Origin: MGBC163016 sp964518575
Lineage (GTDB): Bacteria > Actinomycetota > Coriobacteriia > Coriobacteriales > Eggerthellaceae
Reading direction: 5' to 3'
Assembly: GCA_964518575.1 (NCBI GenBank)
Contig: CAZFGW010000001.1
Span: forward strand, 186,001 to 250,000
DNA: 64,000 nucleotides
The position numbers and the translations under genes were made by a program. Shown here in pieces: positions 42,331 to 51,275 of the stretch. Under the pieces are notes generated by a model that was not told where the DNA came from, did not search any database, and was given only the letters and a program-made list of their open reading frames with translations. How positions within the stretch are numbered: the stretch's first letter is position 1; each line of letters opens with the position of its first letter.

Positions 42331-44916
42331 TTATTCGGCGCCACCTTCGAGCGTGCCCGCTGGGGTACGCGACGGGGAAACACCTGCATTACCGAGGTCG
42401 AAATTGGTGAGCAACAACTCAGCCTCACGCGCGATCGAGTCGCGTTTGCGCGGAGCTGGAATGCTTCCCGTGCCTTCCGTGAAGACGAGCTTCGCGTCGT
42501 CACCTTCGCCTTCGACATCAACATCGACAACCGAACCGCTCGTCCAGCGCCCTTCCAGAATCTGCTCGGAAATGGGATCCTCGAGCAGCCGCTGGATGGC
42601 ACGGCGCAACGGTCTGGCACCATACGTGGTATCGATGCCCTCTTTCGCGATGAACTCCACCGCAGCTGGCGTCAGATTGATGGTCATGTTCTGCTCAATC
42701 ATCCTATCGCGCAGCTCAGCGACCATAAGTTCAACGATCTGACCGATTTGCTCAGGCGTGAGACTCTTGAACACGATGATCTCATCGAGACGATTCAGGA
42801 ACTCCGGACGGAAGAGCTTCTTCAGCTCGGACATGACGCTCGTCTTGATATCCTCGTCCGACATGCCGCCGCGATCATTCTGCGAAAAGCCCAGCGTGGT
42901 GGTTTGCGCGATATCGCGCGCGCCAACATTCGACGTCATGATGATGACGGTATTGCGGAAGTCGACGGTGCGTCCCTGCGCGTCGGTCAGTCTGCCCTCT
43001 TCAAGGATCTGGAGCAGGATGTTGAACACATCGGGATGCGCCTTCTCAATCTCGTCGAAGAGAACGACGGAGTACGGACGCTGGCGAACCGCTTTGGTGA
43101 GTTGTCCGCCCTCATCGAACCCGACGTACCCCGGAGGCGAACCGACCAAGCGCGAAACGGTGTGCTTCTCCATGCACTCGGACATGTCGAGCGAGATGAG
43201 TGCATCTTCGGAATTGAAGAGGAATTCTGCAAGGGTTTTCGAAAGCTCCGTCTTGCCCACACCCGAAGGACCAAGGAAGATGAACGATCCTGCCGGACGC
43301 TTGGGATCTTTCAAGCCCGCGCGCGAACGGCGGATTGCCTTCGACAGCGCGGTGACCGCCTCGTCCTGACCGATGACGCGCTCGTGCAAAACGGATTCCA
43401 TGCGCAGAAGCTTCTCCGTCTCCGCCTCCGTCAGATTGGATACGGGAACGCCGGTGGACATTGAAACGATATCGGCGATATCCTGCAGCGTGACCTGCTG
43501 GACTGTCTTCGACGAATCCTCTTCCCACTTCTTTTCGGCTTCTTCGCGCTTCGTTTTGAGCTCGCTCTCCTGGTCGCGTAGCATGGCAGCGCGCTCGAAG
43601 TTCTGCTCACCGATAGCTTTGTCTTTGTCTTGGCGAACCTTGCGCAACTGATCGTCGAGTTCGCGAAGTTCGGGAGGCAGCGTCATGTTCCTGATGCGCA
43701 TGCGCGCGCCCGCCTCATCCATGACGTCGATTGCCTTGTCGGGCAGATACCTGTCCTGGATGTAGCGGTTCGAAAGCGAAACCGCCGCCTGAAGCGCCTC
43801 ATCGGTGAAGTGGACCTGATGGTGTGCCTCGTACTTATCTTTGAGGCCTTCCATGATCCGCACCGCTTGTTCTTCGTTGGGCTCATTGATGGTGAGCGCC
43901 TGGAAGCGCCGCTCGAGCGCTGAATCCTTCTCCAAATGCTTGCGGTACTCCTCGAGCGTGGTGGCGCCGATGATCTGGATCTCGCCGCGAGACAGCGGTG
44001 GTTTCAGAATCGCCGCCGCGTCGATGGAGCCTTCCGCAGAACCCGCACCGATGATGGTGTGGATCTCATCGATGAACAGCAGCACGTCGCCGTCGTCGAT
44101 GACCTCTTTGATGACCTTTTTCATACGGTCTTCGAATTCGCCACGATACTTGGAGCCCGCAACCAGTGCGGAAACATCGAGCGTGATCAGTCGTTTGTTG
44201 CGCAAAAGATCAGGAACTTGATTCGCCACGATCAATTGCGCCAGTCCTTCGGCGATTGCTGTTTTACCCACACCGGGCTCGCCGAGGATGAGCGGATTGT
44301 TCTTCTGCCTGCGCGAAAGGATCTGCATGACGCGTTCGATCTCGGCAGCGCGCCCAATCACGGGATCGAGCTTGCCGTCTTTCGCCTTCTTCGTAAGGTC
44401 GGTGCCGAATTCGTCCAGCATGCTGTTCTGCTTGCCGCCCGTGGCATCGAATCCCGAACGACCCGCCATAACAGGTGATTGTCCGACGATATCATTCATG
44501 GTCGAGCGGATGTCGTCAGCCGTGACGCCCATGCGGGAGAGCACATCAAGCGCCGTGCCCTCACCTTCGCGGGCGATGCCCAGCAACAGATGCTCGGTTG
44601 AGATGTAGGATTGACCCATCTGCATCGCTTCGCGCAACGAGTTTTCCAAAACCCGCTTCACACGCGGTGTGAATGACAGGTGCCCCGAAACGTCGGCATC
44701 TTCGTCGATGGTTGCAATCTGACGGATGTTCAGAACGACATCATCGTGCTTCACATTCAGGCGATCGAGCGCCTGAGCAGCCAGCCCCTCGTTCTCCGAA
44801 ATCAAACCGAGCAGGATATGTTCTGTTCCAACATACGGCTGATGAAGATTCCGCGCCTCATCCTGAGCAAGGACAAGCACTTTGCGCGCTTTGTCGGTGA
44901 ATTTTTCAAATGACAT
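42331..44916 (-). CDS. clpC: ATP-dependent Clp protease ATPase subunit ClpC
   Basis: 861 residues: N-terminal double Clp repeat (about 1-145), AAA1 with GEPGVGKTAIAEGL, a middle coiled region containing UVR-like NFERAAMLRDQE, AAA2 with GPSGVGKTELSK, and a C-terminal D2-small domain. The UVR-like middle region makes it ClpC and not ClpA or ClpB. It unfolds proteins for ClpP, which is not in the window. TGAGGA precedes the ATG at 44916. A CIRCE-like operator overlaps its promoter, so HrcA control is expected. Confidence 0.95.
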   Translation of the reverse strand: MSFEKFTDKARKVLVLAQDEARNLHQPYVGTEHILLGLISENEGLAAQALDRLNVKHDDVVLNIRQIATIDEDADVSGHLSFTPRVKRVLENSLREAMQMGQSYISTEHLLLGIAREGEGTALDVLSRMGVTADDIRSTMNDIVGQSPVMAGRSGFDATGGKQNSMLDEFGTDLTKKAKDGKLDPVIGRAAEIERVMQILSRRQKNNPLILGEPGVGKTAIAEGLAQLIVANQVPDLLRNKRLITLDVSALVAGSKYRGEFEDRMKKVIKEVIDDGDVLLFIDEIHTIIGAGSAEGSIDAAAILKPPLSRGEIQIIGATTLEEYRKHLEKDSALERRFQALTINEPNEEQAVRIMEGLKDKYEAHHQVHFTDEALQAAVSLSNRYIQDRYLPDKAIDVMDEAGARMRIRNMTLPPELRELDDQLRKVRQDKDKAIGEQNFERAAMLRDQESELKTKREEAEKKWEEDSSKTVQQVTLQDIADIVSMSTGVPVSNLTEAETEKLLRMESVLHERVIGQDEAVTALSKAIRRSRAGLKDPKRPAGSFIFLGPSGVGKTELSKTLAEFLFNSEDALISLDMSECMEKHTVSRLVGSPPGYVGFDEGGQLTKAVRQRPYSVVLFDEIEKAHPDVFNILLQILEEGRLTDAQGRTVDFRNTVIIMTSNVGARDIAQTTTLGFSQNDRGGMSDEDIKTSVMSELKKLFRPEFLNRLDEIIVFKSLTPEQIGQIVELMVAELRDRMIEQNMTINLTPAAVEFIAKEGIDTTYGARPLRRAIQRLLEDPISEQILEGRWTSGSVVDVDVEGEGDDAKLVFTEGTGSIPAPRKRDSIAREAELLLTNFDLGNAGVSPSRTPAGTLEGGAE

Positions 44917-44959
44917 GATTCCTCATTTCTCATATGCTACCTGATCGTTTTTCAGAGGA

Positions 44960-44989
44960 ATTTTAGCACTCTTGCATACCGAGTGCCAA
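44960..44989 (-). promoter_or_regulatory. clpC promoter with CIRCE-type HrcA operator
   Basis: On the minus strand: TTGGCACTC, nine bases, GAGTGCTAA (44963-44989), one base from the consensus TTAGCACTC-N9-GAGTGCTAA. The same DNA gives a promoter: TTGGCA -35 (44984-44989), 18-bp spacer, TAAAAT -10 (44960-44965). HrcA bound here would cover the promoter exactly; it lies about 47 bp before the clpC ATG. Confidence 0.88.
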
Positions 44990-45232
44990 AAGGAGATCAG
45001 CTCATGCACATGCTTTACACACAATAAACGTCCCCTTGGCGAAAGCGGTGTCGAAACCGCGCTTGATGCCCTTTTGAAAGAAACGAACAGGCAGACCCGA
45101 AGATCTGCCTGAACTGATACATATGATACTGGCGAATGGTTTAGGTGCAATGCCTTCTTGCAGACCCTTATTGCCTATCTACGCCGCTCATTGATGCAAC
45201 CTATGGAAGCTGGCTGCTTCACCTTGTTTCGT
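44990..45232. other. Spacer upstream of clpC
   Basis: About 240 bp between tandem minus-strand genes. It holds the terminator at 45081-45110 and sequence upstream of the clpC promoter; no gene seen. Confidence 0.4.
45081..45110 (-). terminator. Terminator after the transhydroxylase-like operon
   Basis: Minus-strand stem AGGCAGA / TCTGCCT with a loop containing CTTCGG, followed by GTTCGTTTCTTTC; about 120 bp after the beta-subunit stop. Confidence 0.65.
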
Positions 45233-46036
45233 TTAAGCCTCGTAGAGGGCGATCGCTCCAACGTGAGCATCCTTATCCGTCGCATCCGCGTCGAGGACAC
45301 GGGTCAAATACCCCTCCTTTTCGACCCATACCTGATACTTCTGCGCTTCAATCTGCTTGAACCAGAAATCGCCGAAATCGTCGGTCAGGGTTGCCAGGAC
45401 AGCTCCGTCCTCGCCTTGGATAGTGACTTTCGCGCCAATGAGTACCTCATCCGCTTCCTCGTCATATACTTCTCCCGCGAGCCAGCGCTTCGGGATATTG
45501 CGGTAATACACATGGCTTCCCTCAGCAAGCGCCTGAGCGTCCTGCAAGTCTTGCGCGAGCTCTTCGCGCGTTCCGAACTTCAATGCCTCGGTCGGGCAAG
45601 CATCCACGCAGCGCGGAACATCCCAACCATCATCAAGCAAGTGAGCGCATCCCGTGCATTTCTGAGCGAGCTTCGCTTCTTCATTCCAAAACACCTTGCC
45701 ATAGGGACAGGCATCAACGAGATCGGTGCGCCCCTTCGCCTTGACCGGATCGATGATCACTAGTCCATCATCGCGCCGATACACGCAATCGGGAGCAATC
45801 TCAATAAGCGGACAAGGATCACAATGCTCGCAGAGCGTGAACTGATACGTGATATTCACCTTGGGGACACTGCCATGGACCGTTTCCTCAATGCGCCCCC
45901 AAAACTGACCCGTCTCGGGCTGCGCCGCAGCAATTGGAAGCCAGTCGGTTCCGCAATGCTCGTCCTTGCAGGCAATCTGACAGTTATGACATCCGTTGCA
46001 ACGCGCGATGTCTATGACGAAAACCTTATCGGTCAT
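45233..46036 (-). CDS. Iron-sulfur (beta) subunit of a transhydroxylase-like molybdenum enzyme
   Basis: 267 residues. The first 165 form a DmsB-like electron-transfer part with CNGCHNCQIAC, CEHCDPCP...DC, DACPYGK and CTGC...CVDACP, enough for three [4Fe-4S] clusters. The last 80 residues (GEVYDEEADEVLIGAKVTIQ, TLTDDFGDFWFKQIEAQKYQVWV) form a Cna-B/transthyretin-like beta domain. This exact order, with a C-terminal beta barrel, is known from the beta subunit of pyrogallol-phloroglucinol transhydroxylase (about 275 residues) and its relatives. Starts within the alpha gene (11-bp overlap) with GGGGGA six bases upstream. No Tat signal; cytoplasmic. Confidence 0.88.
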   Translation of the reverse strand: MTDKVFVIDIARCNGCHNCQIACKDEHCGTDWLPIAAAQPETGQFWGRIEETVHGSVPKVNITYQFTLCEHCDPCPLIEIAPDCVYRRDDGLVIIDPVKAKGRTDLVDACPYGKVFWNEEAKLAQKCTGCAHLLDDGWDVPRCVDACPTEALKFGTREELAQDLQDAQALAEGSHVYYRNIPKRWLAGEVYDEEADEVLIGAKVTIQGEDGAVLATLTDDFGDFWFKQIEAQKYQVWVEKEGYLTRVLDADATDKDAHVGAIALYEA

Positions 46037-48689
46037 TGGAATCCCCCTTGTCTATACGATCGGTCGCGAACATGCCGAATGCCGGATCGTAGGCACGATT
46101 GAACTGCTCCGGATATTGCTCAGCGAGCGCAAACACGTCGACTTTCTCGATATTCGCCAAGAACCCGTTAGTTACCTCACCGGGTGCATTCTGCGATGTT
46201 GTGGCGCCCGGGCAGATCAGGTTGTTGGCGCCGCCGCGGTCAAGACCGCCGTTGCCGAGTACGATGCCGTCAACACGTGCGCCGTGGTCCTGGCTGATCA
46301 CGCTCGGACGAATGCGCTCAGTGACGATCGCGCCGCCCAAAACGCTGCCACGCTCGTTGAAGATCCTGATGATGTCGCCGCTTTTAATATTGCGCGCTCG
46401 AGCATCGTCGGGATTGATCCAAACGGGCTCGTACTTGTATCCATCAGGACCCGTGACCTTGCACATATCGATCTCGCGCAACCACGTGCAATCATCGTGC
46501 TGGGCGTGAATGCGGAAGCGCGGGTGGTTGGAAACGACCAAGAAGGGATAGTCCTTTCCGCGGTCATTGGTCAAGCGCTCGTGATGCTCAGGACTCTCTT
46601 CGATCCAATGAGGTACGGGCGGACGCTGGTCATCATCGGGGAAATGCTCGGCAAGCCCCGTCGCGTAAAACTCGATCTTGCCCGTCGGCGTTGTCAACGG
46701 ATTCGCCTCCGGGTCCTCCAGGAATGCATACATGCCAACGGGATCATCCTGCCAGTCATCTTTGAAGCGGATCGGCAGATACCCTTTCTCGAGGAACTCA
46801 TCATAGGGCATGTGCTCGTCGGCGTGTCCTTCCATATACCCGATCTTCTTGAGCGTCTCATACGATGGCTCGCCATAAGGGTAGATCTTATTGCCGGCAT
46901 CGTCTGTTTCGACACCCTTCGGATAGCACCACTCCTCCATGAGCGCGTCTGCCATACCCATCTTCTCCGCGATCGCAAGCACCGCCTCAGAGTCTGACTT
47001 CGCTTCGCCCACCGTATCGATGGCGCGTTCCTCGTTGAGCACCATATCGTTCTCGCCACAGCGCGACGACACGATGATGTCGTCCTGCTCGTAGATCGTG
47101 GAGATCGGCAGAATGATGTCAGCGAACAACGTATCGTTTTCCATCCACGGATGCTGTACGAGATAGAACTCGATGGAAGGATGGCGAAGGGCGTCCTGCA
47201 GGCGATTGCCGCCGTTCCAGCAGGTGGTCCAACAGGGCGTGTCCGTCCAGATCGCGTGGATACGTGATGCACCTTCCACGGGATACTCGAAACGGAGGAA
47301 TTGATCCTCGCGCGGCAGCGAGTTGACCGTGTGCCCGTACCAATGCAGCTTTTCGCCCTCGGGCAGGAAGATGGCGTCGGGAAGAAGCGTTTGCGGAATG
47401 AAGAACTGCAGTCCCTTTCCCAGCGCATGACCGGTATACGCGGCATGCATCGACGTGTGCCATTCGCTATGAGGAAGCGGATTGAGATCAGGATTACCGA
47501 AGAGGTTCCACTCCATGAGTTTCATCATGTTGCGTCCGGGTTTACCCAACCCCTGCATGGCGAGCAGCGCGACTTCCAAACGAGCCGGTTCATGGGAAAA
47601 CGCACTGCGAATGTAGCCGCCGCCATTGCAATGACAGGTGGTCGTGGCATTCTTCGCCCAGTAGCGCGCCAATGCCTTGATCTGGCGTGACGGGACACCG
47701 CACTTGCCTTCAGCCCACTTCGGCGTCTTCGGAACCCCGTCTTCTCCACCCATGACATAACGCTCGAACCAATCGAATCCGATCGAATACTTCTCGAGGT
47801 ATTCCTTATCGTAGGTGTCCTCTTTGATCCACGTGTATGCGATTGCGAGCAGCATTGCCGCGTCCGTATTCGGCAGGACGGGAATCCATTTATCAGCATG
47901 GATGGCAGCACCGTAGTTGAGGTCGGGGCAGATATAAATCTGCTTGATGCCGATCTCGGTCCAGAAGTAACTGATCTTCGACGAAATCTGACCGCCCCAG
48001 CCCCACGGTGTGGTCTCAGGGTCGCAGCCGATATGGATCACCATTTTCGTGTTCTTGCAGGTATCGAGCAGAAGGTTGCTCACCTTCGATTGCTGACCGA
48101 CCGGGTCCATGCCCCAAATATGCTTAGCGCCCCAGTACCAGCCCTCCCAGCTGTCTGGCTGCCGCGCTTGGCAGGTGTAACCACCCACCAGATCCATCAA
48201 GCGGGTGTTGCATCCGTGGCAGGCATGCATGGTCTTGCCTTCGCCATGACCGTCTCCCTGAAGATACACGGATGTGAATCCGTAGGTATCGATGAGCCGC
48301 CGCAGCTCGTTAGCGATGATGGTAGTCGCCTCATCCCAGCTGATGCGCTCATACCCGCTCCCGCCGCGCGTTTCCGGATGGCGCTCCCCGTTCGGATCCC
48401 AATCAACCCGCTTGAGCGGATAGGGAACGCGGTTTTTGGAATACACACGATTCTTGTACGTGATGGCAAGGGGCGGAATCGTGGTCTTGAGCCCGCTGGT
48501 CAGACGATGACCGTCGATCTCGATCTCCCAGGGGTTGATCTCATCAACGGTGTACTTCTCGTCGATGTGAAGCGGACGGATGCGCGCGATCTTCCCATCT
48601 TTGACGTCGATGGCAGCGGCATTGTTTCCTCCCCCGAAGCCGCACCAACTCGTCGATTTATAGACTGTCTTGTCCGATGTTTTCGACAT
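46026..48689 (-). CDS. Molybdopterin (bis-MGD) enzyme alpha subunit, pyrogallol transhydroxylase-like
   Basis: 887 residues of the DMSO-reductase superfamily, from ATG at 48689 with GGGAGG seven bases upstream. The N-terminus (MSKTSDKTVYKSTSWCGFGG) lacks the CxxCxxxC cluster motif found in most relatives, as in transhydroxylase, whose alpha subunit carries only Mo. A DSW triplet at 179-181 fits the position of the Mo-ligand Ser175 between Asp174 and Trp176 of the Pelobacter enzyme, as I recall it. MGD-binding stretches: GCDPETTPWGWGG, HCNGGGYIRSAF, and a C-terminal VVSNHPRFRIHAQHDD and ARVDGIVLGNGG. No twin-arginine signal. Expected to act on a polyhydroxylated aromatic; the substrate is not proven. 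Operon with beta; divergent from a PucR-family regulator. Confidence 0.88.
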   Translation of the reverse strand: MSKTSDKTVYKSTSWCGFGGGNNAAAIDVKDGKIARIRPLHIDEKYTVDEINPWEIEIDGHRLTSGLKTTIPPLAITYKNRVYSKNRVPYPLKRVDWDPNGERHPETRGGSGYERISWDEATTIIANELRRLIDTYGFTSVYLQGDGHGEGKTMHACHGCNTRLMDLVGGYTCQARQPDSWEGWYWGAKHIWGMDPVGQQSKVSNLLLDTCKNTKMVIHIGCDPETTPWGWGGQISSKISYFWTEIGIKQIYICPDLNYGAAIHADKWIPVLPNTDAAMLLAIAYTWIKEDTYDKEYLEKYSIGFDWFERYVMGGEDGVPKTPKWAEGKCGVPSRQIKALARYWAKNATTTCHCNGGGYIRSAFSHEPARLEVALLAMQGLGKPGRNMMKLMEWNLFGNPDLNPLPHSEWHTSMHAAYTGHALGKGLQFFIPQTLLPDAIFLPEGEKLHWYGHTVNSLPREDQFLRFEYPVEGASRIHAIWTDTPCWTTCWNGGNRLQDALRHPSIEFYLVQHPWMENDTLFADIILPISTIYEQDDIIVSSRCGENDMVLNEERAIDTVGEAKSDSEAVLAIAEKMGMADALMEEWCYPKGVETDDAGNKIYPYGEPSYETLKKIGYMEGHADEHMPYDEFLEKGYLPIRFKDDWQDDPVGMYAFLEDPEANPLTTPTGKIEFYATGLAEHFPDDDQRPPVPHWIEESPEHHERLTNDRGKDYPFLVVSNHPRFRIHAQHDDCTWLREIDMCKVTGPDGYKYEPVWINPDDARARNIKSGDIIRIFNERGSVLGGAIVTERIRPSVISQDHGARVDGIVLGNGGLDRGGANNLICPGATTSQNAPGEVTNGFLANIEKVDVFALAEQYPEQFNRAYDPAFGMFATDRIDKGDSNDR

Positions 48690-48863
48690 GTGCAAACCTC
48701 CCTTTCTCAAGCTCTTCTACCGGTAGGGATCCGACAAGAAACCTTGCCTTCGAGTGTAGTGAGCGCTTGCACGCGATACAATGTGCAGCAAGCACTATTC
48801 TTTACCATTTCTTATGCTTTTATGCACTCTTATGAGCAGGGAGCGTGTGATCGAGGAGCAACC
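48690..48863. promoter_or_regulatory. Divergent control region of the transhydroxylase-like locus
   Basis: 174 bp between the alpha-subunit gene and the regulator gene. An imperfect inverted repeat GCTTGCAC ... GTGCAGCAAGC around 48764-48793 and a TATGCTTTTATGCACTCTTATG stretch (TATGC-type words repeated) near 48810 are candidate regulator sites. Promoters for both directions must lie here. Confidence 0.5.
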
Positions 48864-50498
48864 ATGATCAATGCAGCGATACTGACACAATGGCTTGAGG
48901 AGAAAACCGATGTCGAAGGATATCTGGATGTCTCGCGCCCGATCGAGTGGGTTCAAGCATGGGGAGCCGGACTTGATCTTTCAGATATCCCTACGACGTG
49001 GTGCATGGTCGTACCTGCTTGCGAAGATCGTATTCGCGAAACGCTTTCGGCGCGAAGCATTCCTTGCATTCTCGTGCAGGGTGATGTGCAGGACGATGCG
49101 ACGGGCGCTTCCGGTGGCACGCACGATGACATGCCCGGTGGTGCGCCCGATGGCACGCCCGACGATGCGCCCGGTGGTGCGCCCGGTGACGCCTCCACTT
49201 CTCACCTGCCGCAGGAGGGATGGCTCTTCGCACGCACCTCGGACACGGTTGCGCGCGTGGCACAATTCCTTCAGATGAAACTGTTCAGGGTGCTTCAATG
49301 GGAGCGCACGCTCAGCAAGATAACGGCACACCATGGCAGCCTGCAAGATCTCGTTGATGCCTCCGAGCACATCTTCGGAAACTACATCACCGTCACGGAT
49401 TGGAACTTCCGCTTACTTGCCCATACGAAGCACGTACCCATAGAGGACCGATGGATTGAAGAGCTTGTGCAGAACGGCTACCACAGCAAGGCGTCGATCG
49501 ACCGCTTCCGCAACATGGGTGCGCTCGCGCGCTGGGCGAAGCAAACGAAGACGCGTTATGCGAACGAAGAGCGATTCACGAAATACCCGATCATCAACCA
49601 TGTATTCCATCTGGGAGGATATCGGTTCATCCAAATGGTCATGTCCTGCAACCATGTCCCGCAAAGCAACGAGCTGATGGCGCTTTTCGAAACATTCGTG
49701 GGCTACGCTGAGCTGCTCATTGGTAATAGACGTCCGCTCTCGAACAAGCCCATGCCTGACGAAACCACGTTCCTGCTCAATCTGATCGACGGCGAGGCGC
49801 TTCCCGGTTCCTACATCGAGGCGCAGGCGAGCCGCGTCGGTATTCCCGTCACAGGCGCATTCCGCTTGTATGAATTCGAGCTCACCGCCGCCAACCACGA
49901 CAATATCGGTTATCTCATCGGCGAAATGAACATGGCTTTCAAGGACCCGCTCATCATCCGCGACGAGACCCGGTTGTTCGTGCTTTTGCAGAAAGTACCC
50001 ACGATTGCCGACATCGTCCACTTCGAGGAACGCCTCCAAGACCTCAGCGAGGATTATGCCATCCGCATCGGCGCCTCAGACCAGCTCGACTCGCTTGAAG
50101 AACTCGCGTTGGGCTACCGACAAACCTCCACGGCGCTCAGGTTCGGTAACCATAATGTCATGGATGTCTACCGTTTCGCCGACTATCTTCACGACCTGCT
50201 CATGCACGGGATCGGTAACGACCGTGCATTTATAGCGAAATGCATCCGCTCAAGTTTCTTGGAAAAGATCAAGGATACTGACCGAGAAACGGGTAACCAG
50301 GATGCCCGCTTACTTCGCTGCTACCTTGAGAACGAACGACGGATTGTCCCGACCGCCGAGGCGCTGGGGCTTCATCGCAATACCGTAAGCGCACGGATCA
50401 AGAAGCTCCTCGTCGAATACGATCTTGATCTTGCTACCCCCGAAGCGCGCCGCTACGCGAACGCTGTCTTCGCACTTGATGAACTGCTTCAGGAGTAA
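48864..50498 (+). CDS. PucR/CdaR-family transcriptional regulator
   Basis: 544 residues from ATG at 48864 (GAGGAG five bases upstream); the frame is open far upstream but there overlaps the alpha gene and has no RBS. The C-terminus is a PucR-type HTH: RLLRCYLENERRIVPTAEAL followed by GLHRNTVSARIKKL (about 475-515). The middle has a GAF/PucR-like sensory region (DASEHIFGNYITVTDWNF). Near residues 83-110 there is a Gly/Asp/Pro tract (GGAPDGTPDDAPGGAPGD) coded by 12-bp repeats at 49112-49192. It is divergent from the transhydroxylase-like operon and most likely activates it in response to the substrate. Confidence 0.87.
   Translation: MINAAILTQWLEEKTDVEGYLDVSRPIEWVQAWGAGLDLSDIPTTWCMVVPACEDRIRETLSARSIPCILVQGDVQDDATGASGGTHDDMPGGAPDGTPDDAPGGAPGDASTSHLPQEGWLFARTSDTVARVAQFLQMKLFRVLQWERTLSKITAHHGSLQDLVDASEHIFGNYITVTDWNFRLLAHTKHVPIEDRWIEELVQNGYHSKASIDRFRNMGALARWAKQTKTRYANEERFTKYPIINHVFHLGGYRFIQMVMSCNHVPQSNELMALFETFVGYAELLIGNRRPLSNKPMPDETTFLLNLIDGEALPGSYIEAQASRVGIPVTGAFRLYEFELTAANHDNIGYLIGEMNMAFKDPLIIRDETRLFVLLQKVPTIADIVHFEERLQDLSEDYAIRIGASDQLDSLEELALGYRQTSTALRFGNHNVMDVYRFADYLHDLLMHGIGNDRAFIAKCIRSSFLEKIKDTDRETGNQDARLLRCYLENERRIVPTAEALGLHRNTVSARIKKLLVEYDLDLATPEARRYANAVFALDELLQE
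49112..49192 (+). repeat. 12-bp tandem repeats inside the PucR-family gene
   Basis: About seven degenerate units of the form GGTGGTGCGCCC / GACGATGCGCCC, each coding a four-residue GGAP or DDAP unit. All are multiples of three, so copy-number change would keep the frame. Confidence 0.75.
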
Positions 50499-50534
50499 GT
50501 ATCCGTAAGCTTTAGGGGATCAAAGATCAGCGGC

Positions 50535-51275
50535 TCATTCCATGAAGCCGTACTTCACCTTGAGGCGGTTGAGCTTCTCCAAAATGGGGTTCGCCACCAA
50601 AAGCAGGGTGACGAACGTAGCAACGCCGTGAATTGCGTTTACCGGAACACCTGCAAGGTACACGGTGGCGATCGATGCCGGCGTGATGCTGCTGATCATC
50701 CAGAAGAGCGAGCTTGTGTCCAATACCGGTCCCGCGACCAGCAGGATAAAGAAACCGCCCGCAAAGCTGACCGCCAAGCGCATCTTCCACGACCAGCTCC
50801 CGCGCGCGATGACACCCCGGTCAGCCAAGAAGCCGAACACGAATCCGCACAACCCGATTGCAAGCATCTGAAACGGTGTCCAGGGACCTTGCCCGAAGAT
50901 GAAGTTGCTGACGAATGCCGCGAGTGCACCCGTCAAGAACCCCGCTGGCGCGCCGAACGCGATCCCGGTGATCATGACGACCGCCGCCATAGGCTTGAAG
51001 AACGGCACGAACGCGAAAACCGCGCGCGACGCCACCGCGAGGGCGATCATGACGGCAAGCGTGACGAGCTCCCGCGCTTGGGGGCGCCGCTTTTCGAACG
51101 AGACGAAGAACGGAATCATCGCGATGATTACTACGATCACGCTCACGAGGATGTACAGGCGTCTCCCGAAAAGAGCCCCCACAACAATGGCAGCGACGAT
51201 AGCCGCAATGGCGAGCAGCCACGTGATGACCTGTTTCGCCCGGTGCGTTTTCTTCGCAGGATCTAGCTCAGACAT
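50535..51275 (-). CDS. ECF transporter substrate-binding (S) component
   Basis: 246 residues with an N-terminal pair of helices (about 16-60) and a six-helix S-component core from about 70. Diagnostic stretch: SRAVFAFVPFFKPMAAVVMI, AFGAPAGFLTGALAAFVSNFI, then GQGPWTPFQMLAIGLCGF. It overlaps the ATPase gene by 13 bp and is the last gene of the operon. The upstream cobalamin riboswitch makes cobalamin, another corrinoid or cobalt the likely cargo; the S-component sequence alone does not tell me. A dedicated, group I-like arrangement (S, A, T together). Confidence 0.87.
   Translation of the reverse strand: MSELDPAKKTHRAKQVITWLLAIAAIVAAIVVGALFGRRLYILVSVIVVIIAMIPFFVSFEKRRPQARELVTLAVMIALAVASRAVFAFVPFFKPMAAVVMITGIAFGAPAGFLTGALAAFVSNFIFGQGPWTPFQMLAIGLCGFVFGFLADRGVIARGSWSWKMRLAVSFAGGFFILLVAGPVLDTSSLFWMISSITPASIATVYLAGVPVNAIHGVATFVTLLLVANPILEKLNRLKVKYGFME

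Noticed and set aside
45158..45763. Long plus-strand frame opposite the beta subunit
   Set aside because: The minus-strand frame has cysteine cluster motifs, an RBS and an operon partner; the opposite frame has none. Other long frames opposite known genes (for example 1034-2248, 13590-14894, 34468-35991) were rejected for the same reason.
46026..48689. Reading the molybdenum enzyme as a catechol dehydroxylase of the Dadh/Hcdh type
   Set aside because: No N-terminal CxxCxxxC cluster motif, no Tat signal, and a beta subunit with a C-terminal Cna-B-like domain, all pointing to the transhydroxylase side.
47898..48863. 966-bp upstream extension of the PucR-family frame
   Set aside because: It lies antisense to the alpha subunit, has no RBS, and the family's usual N-terminus fits the start at 48864.
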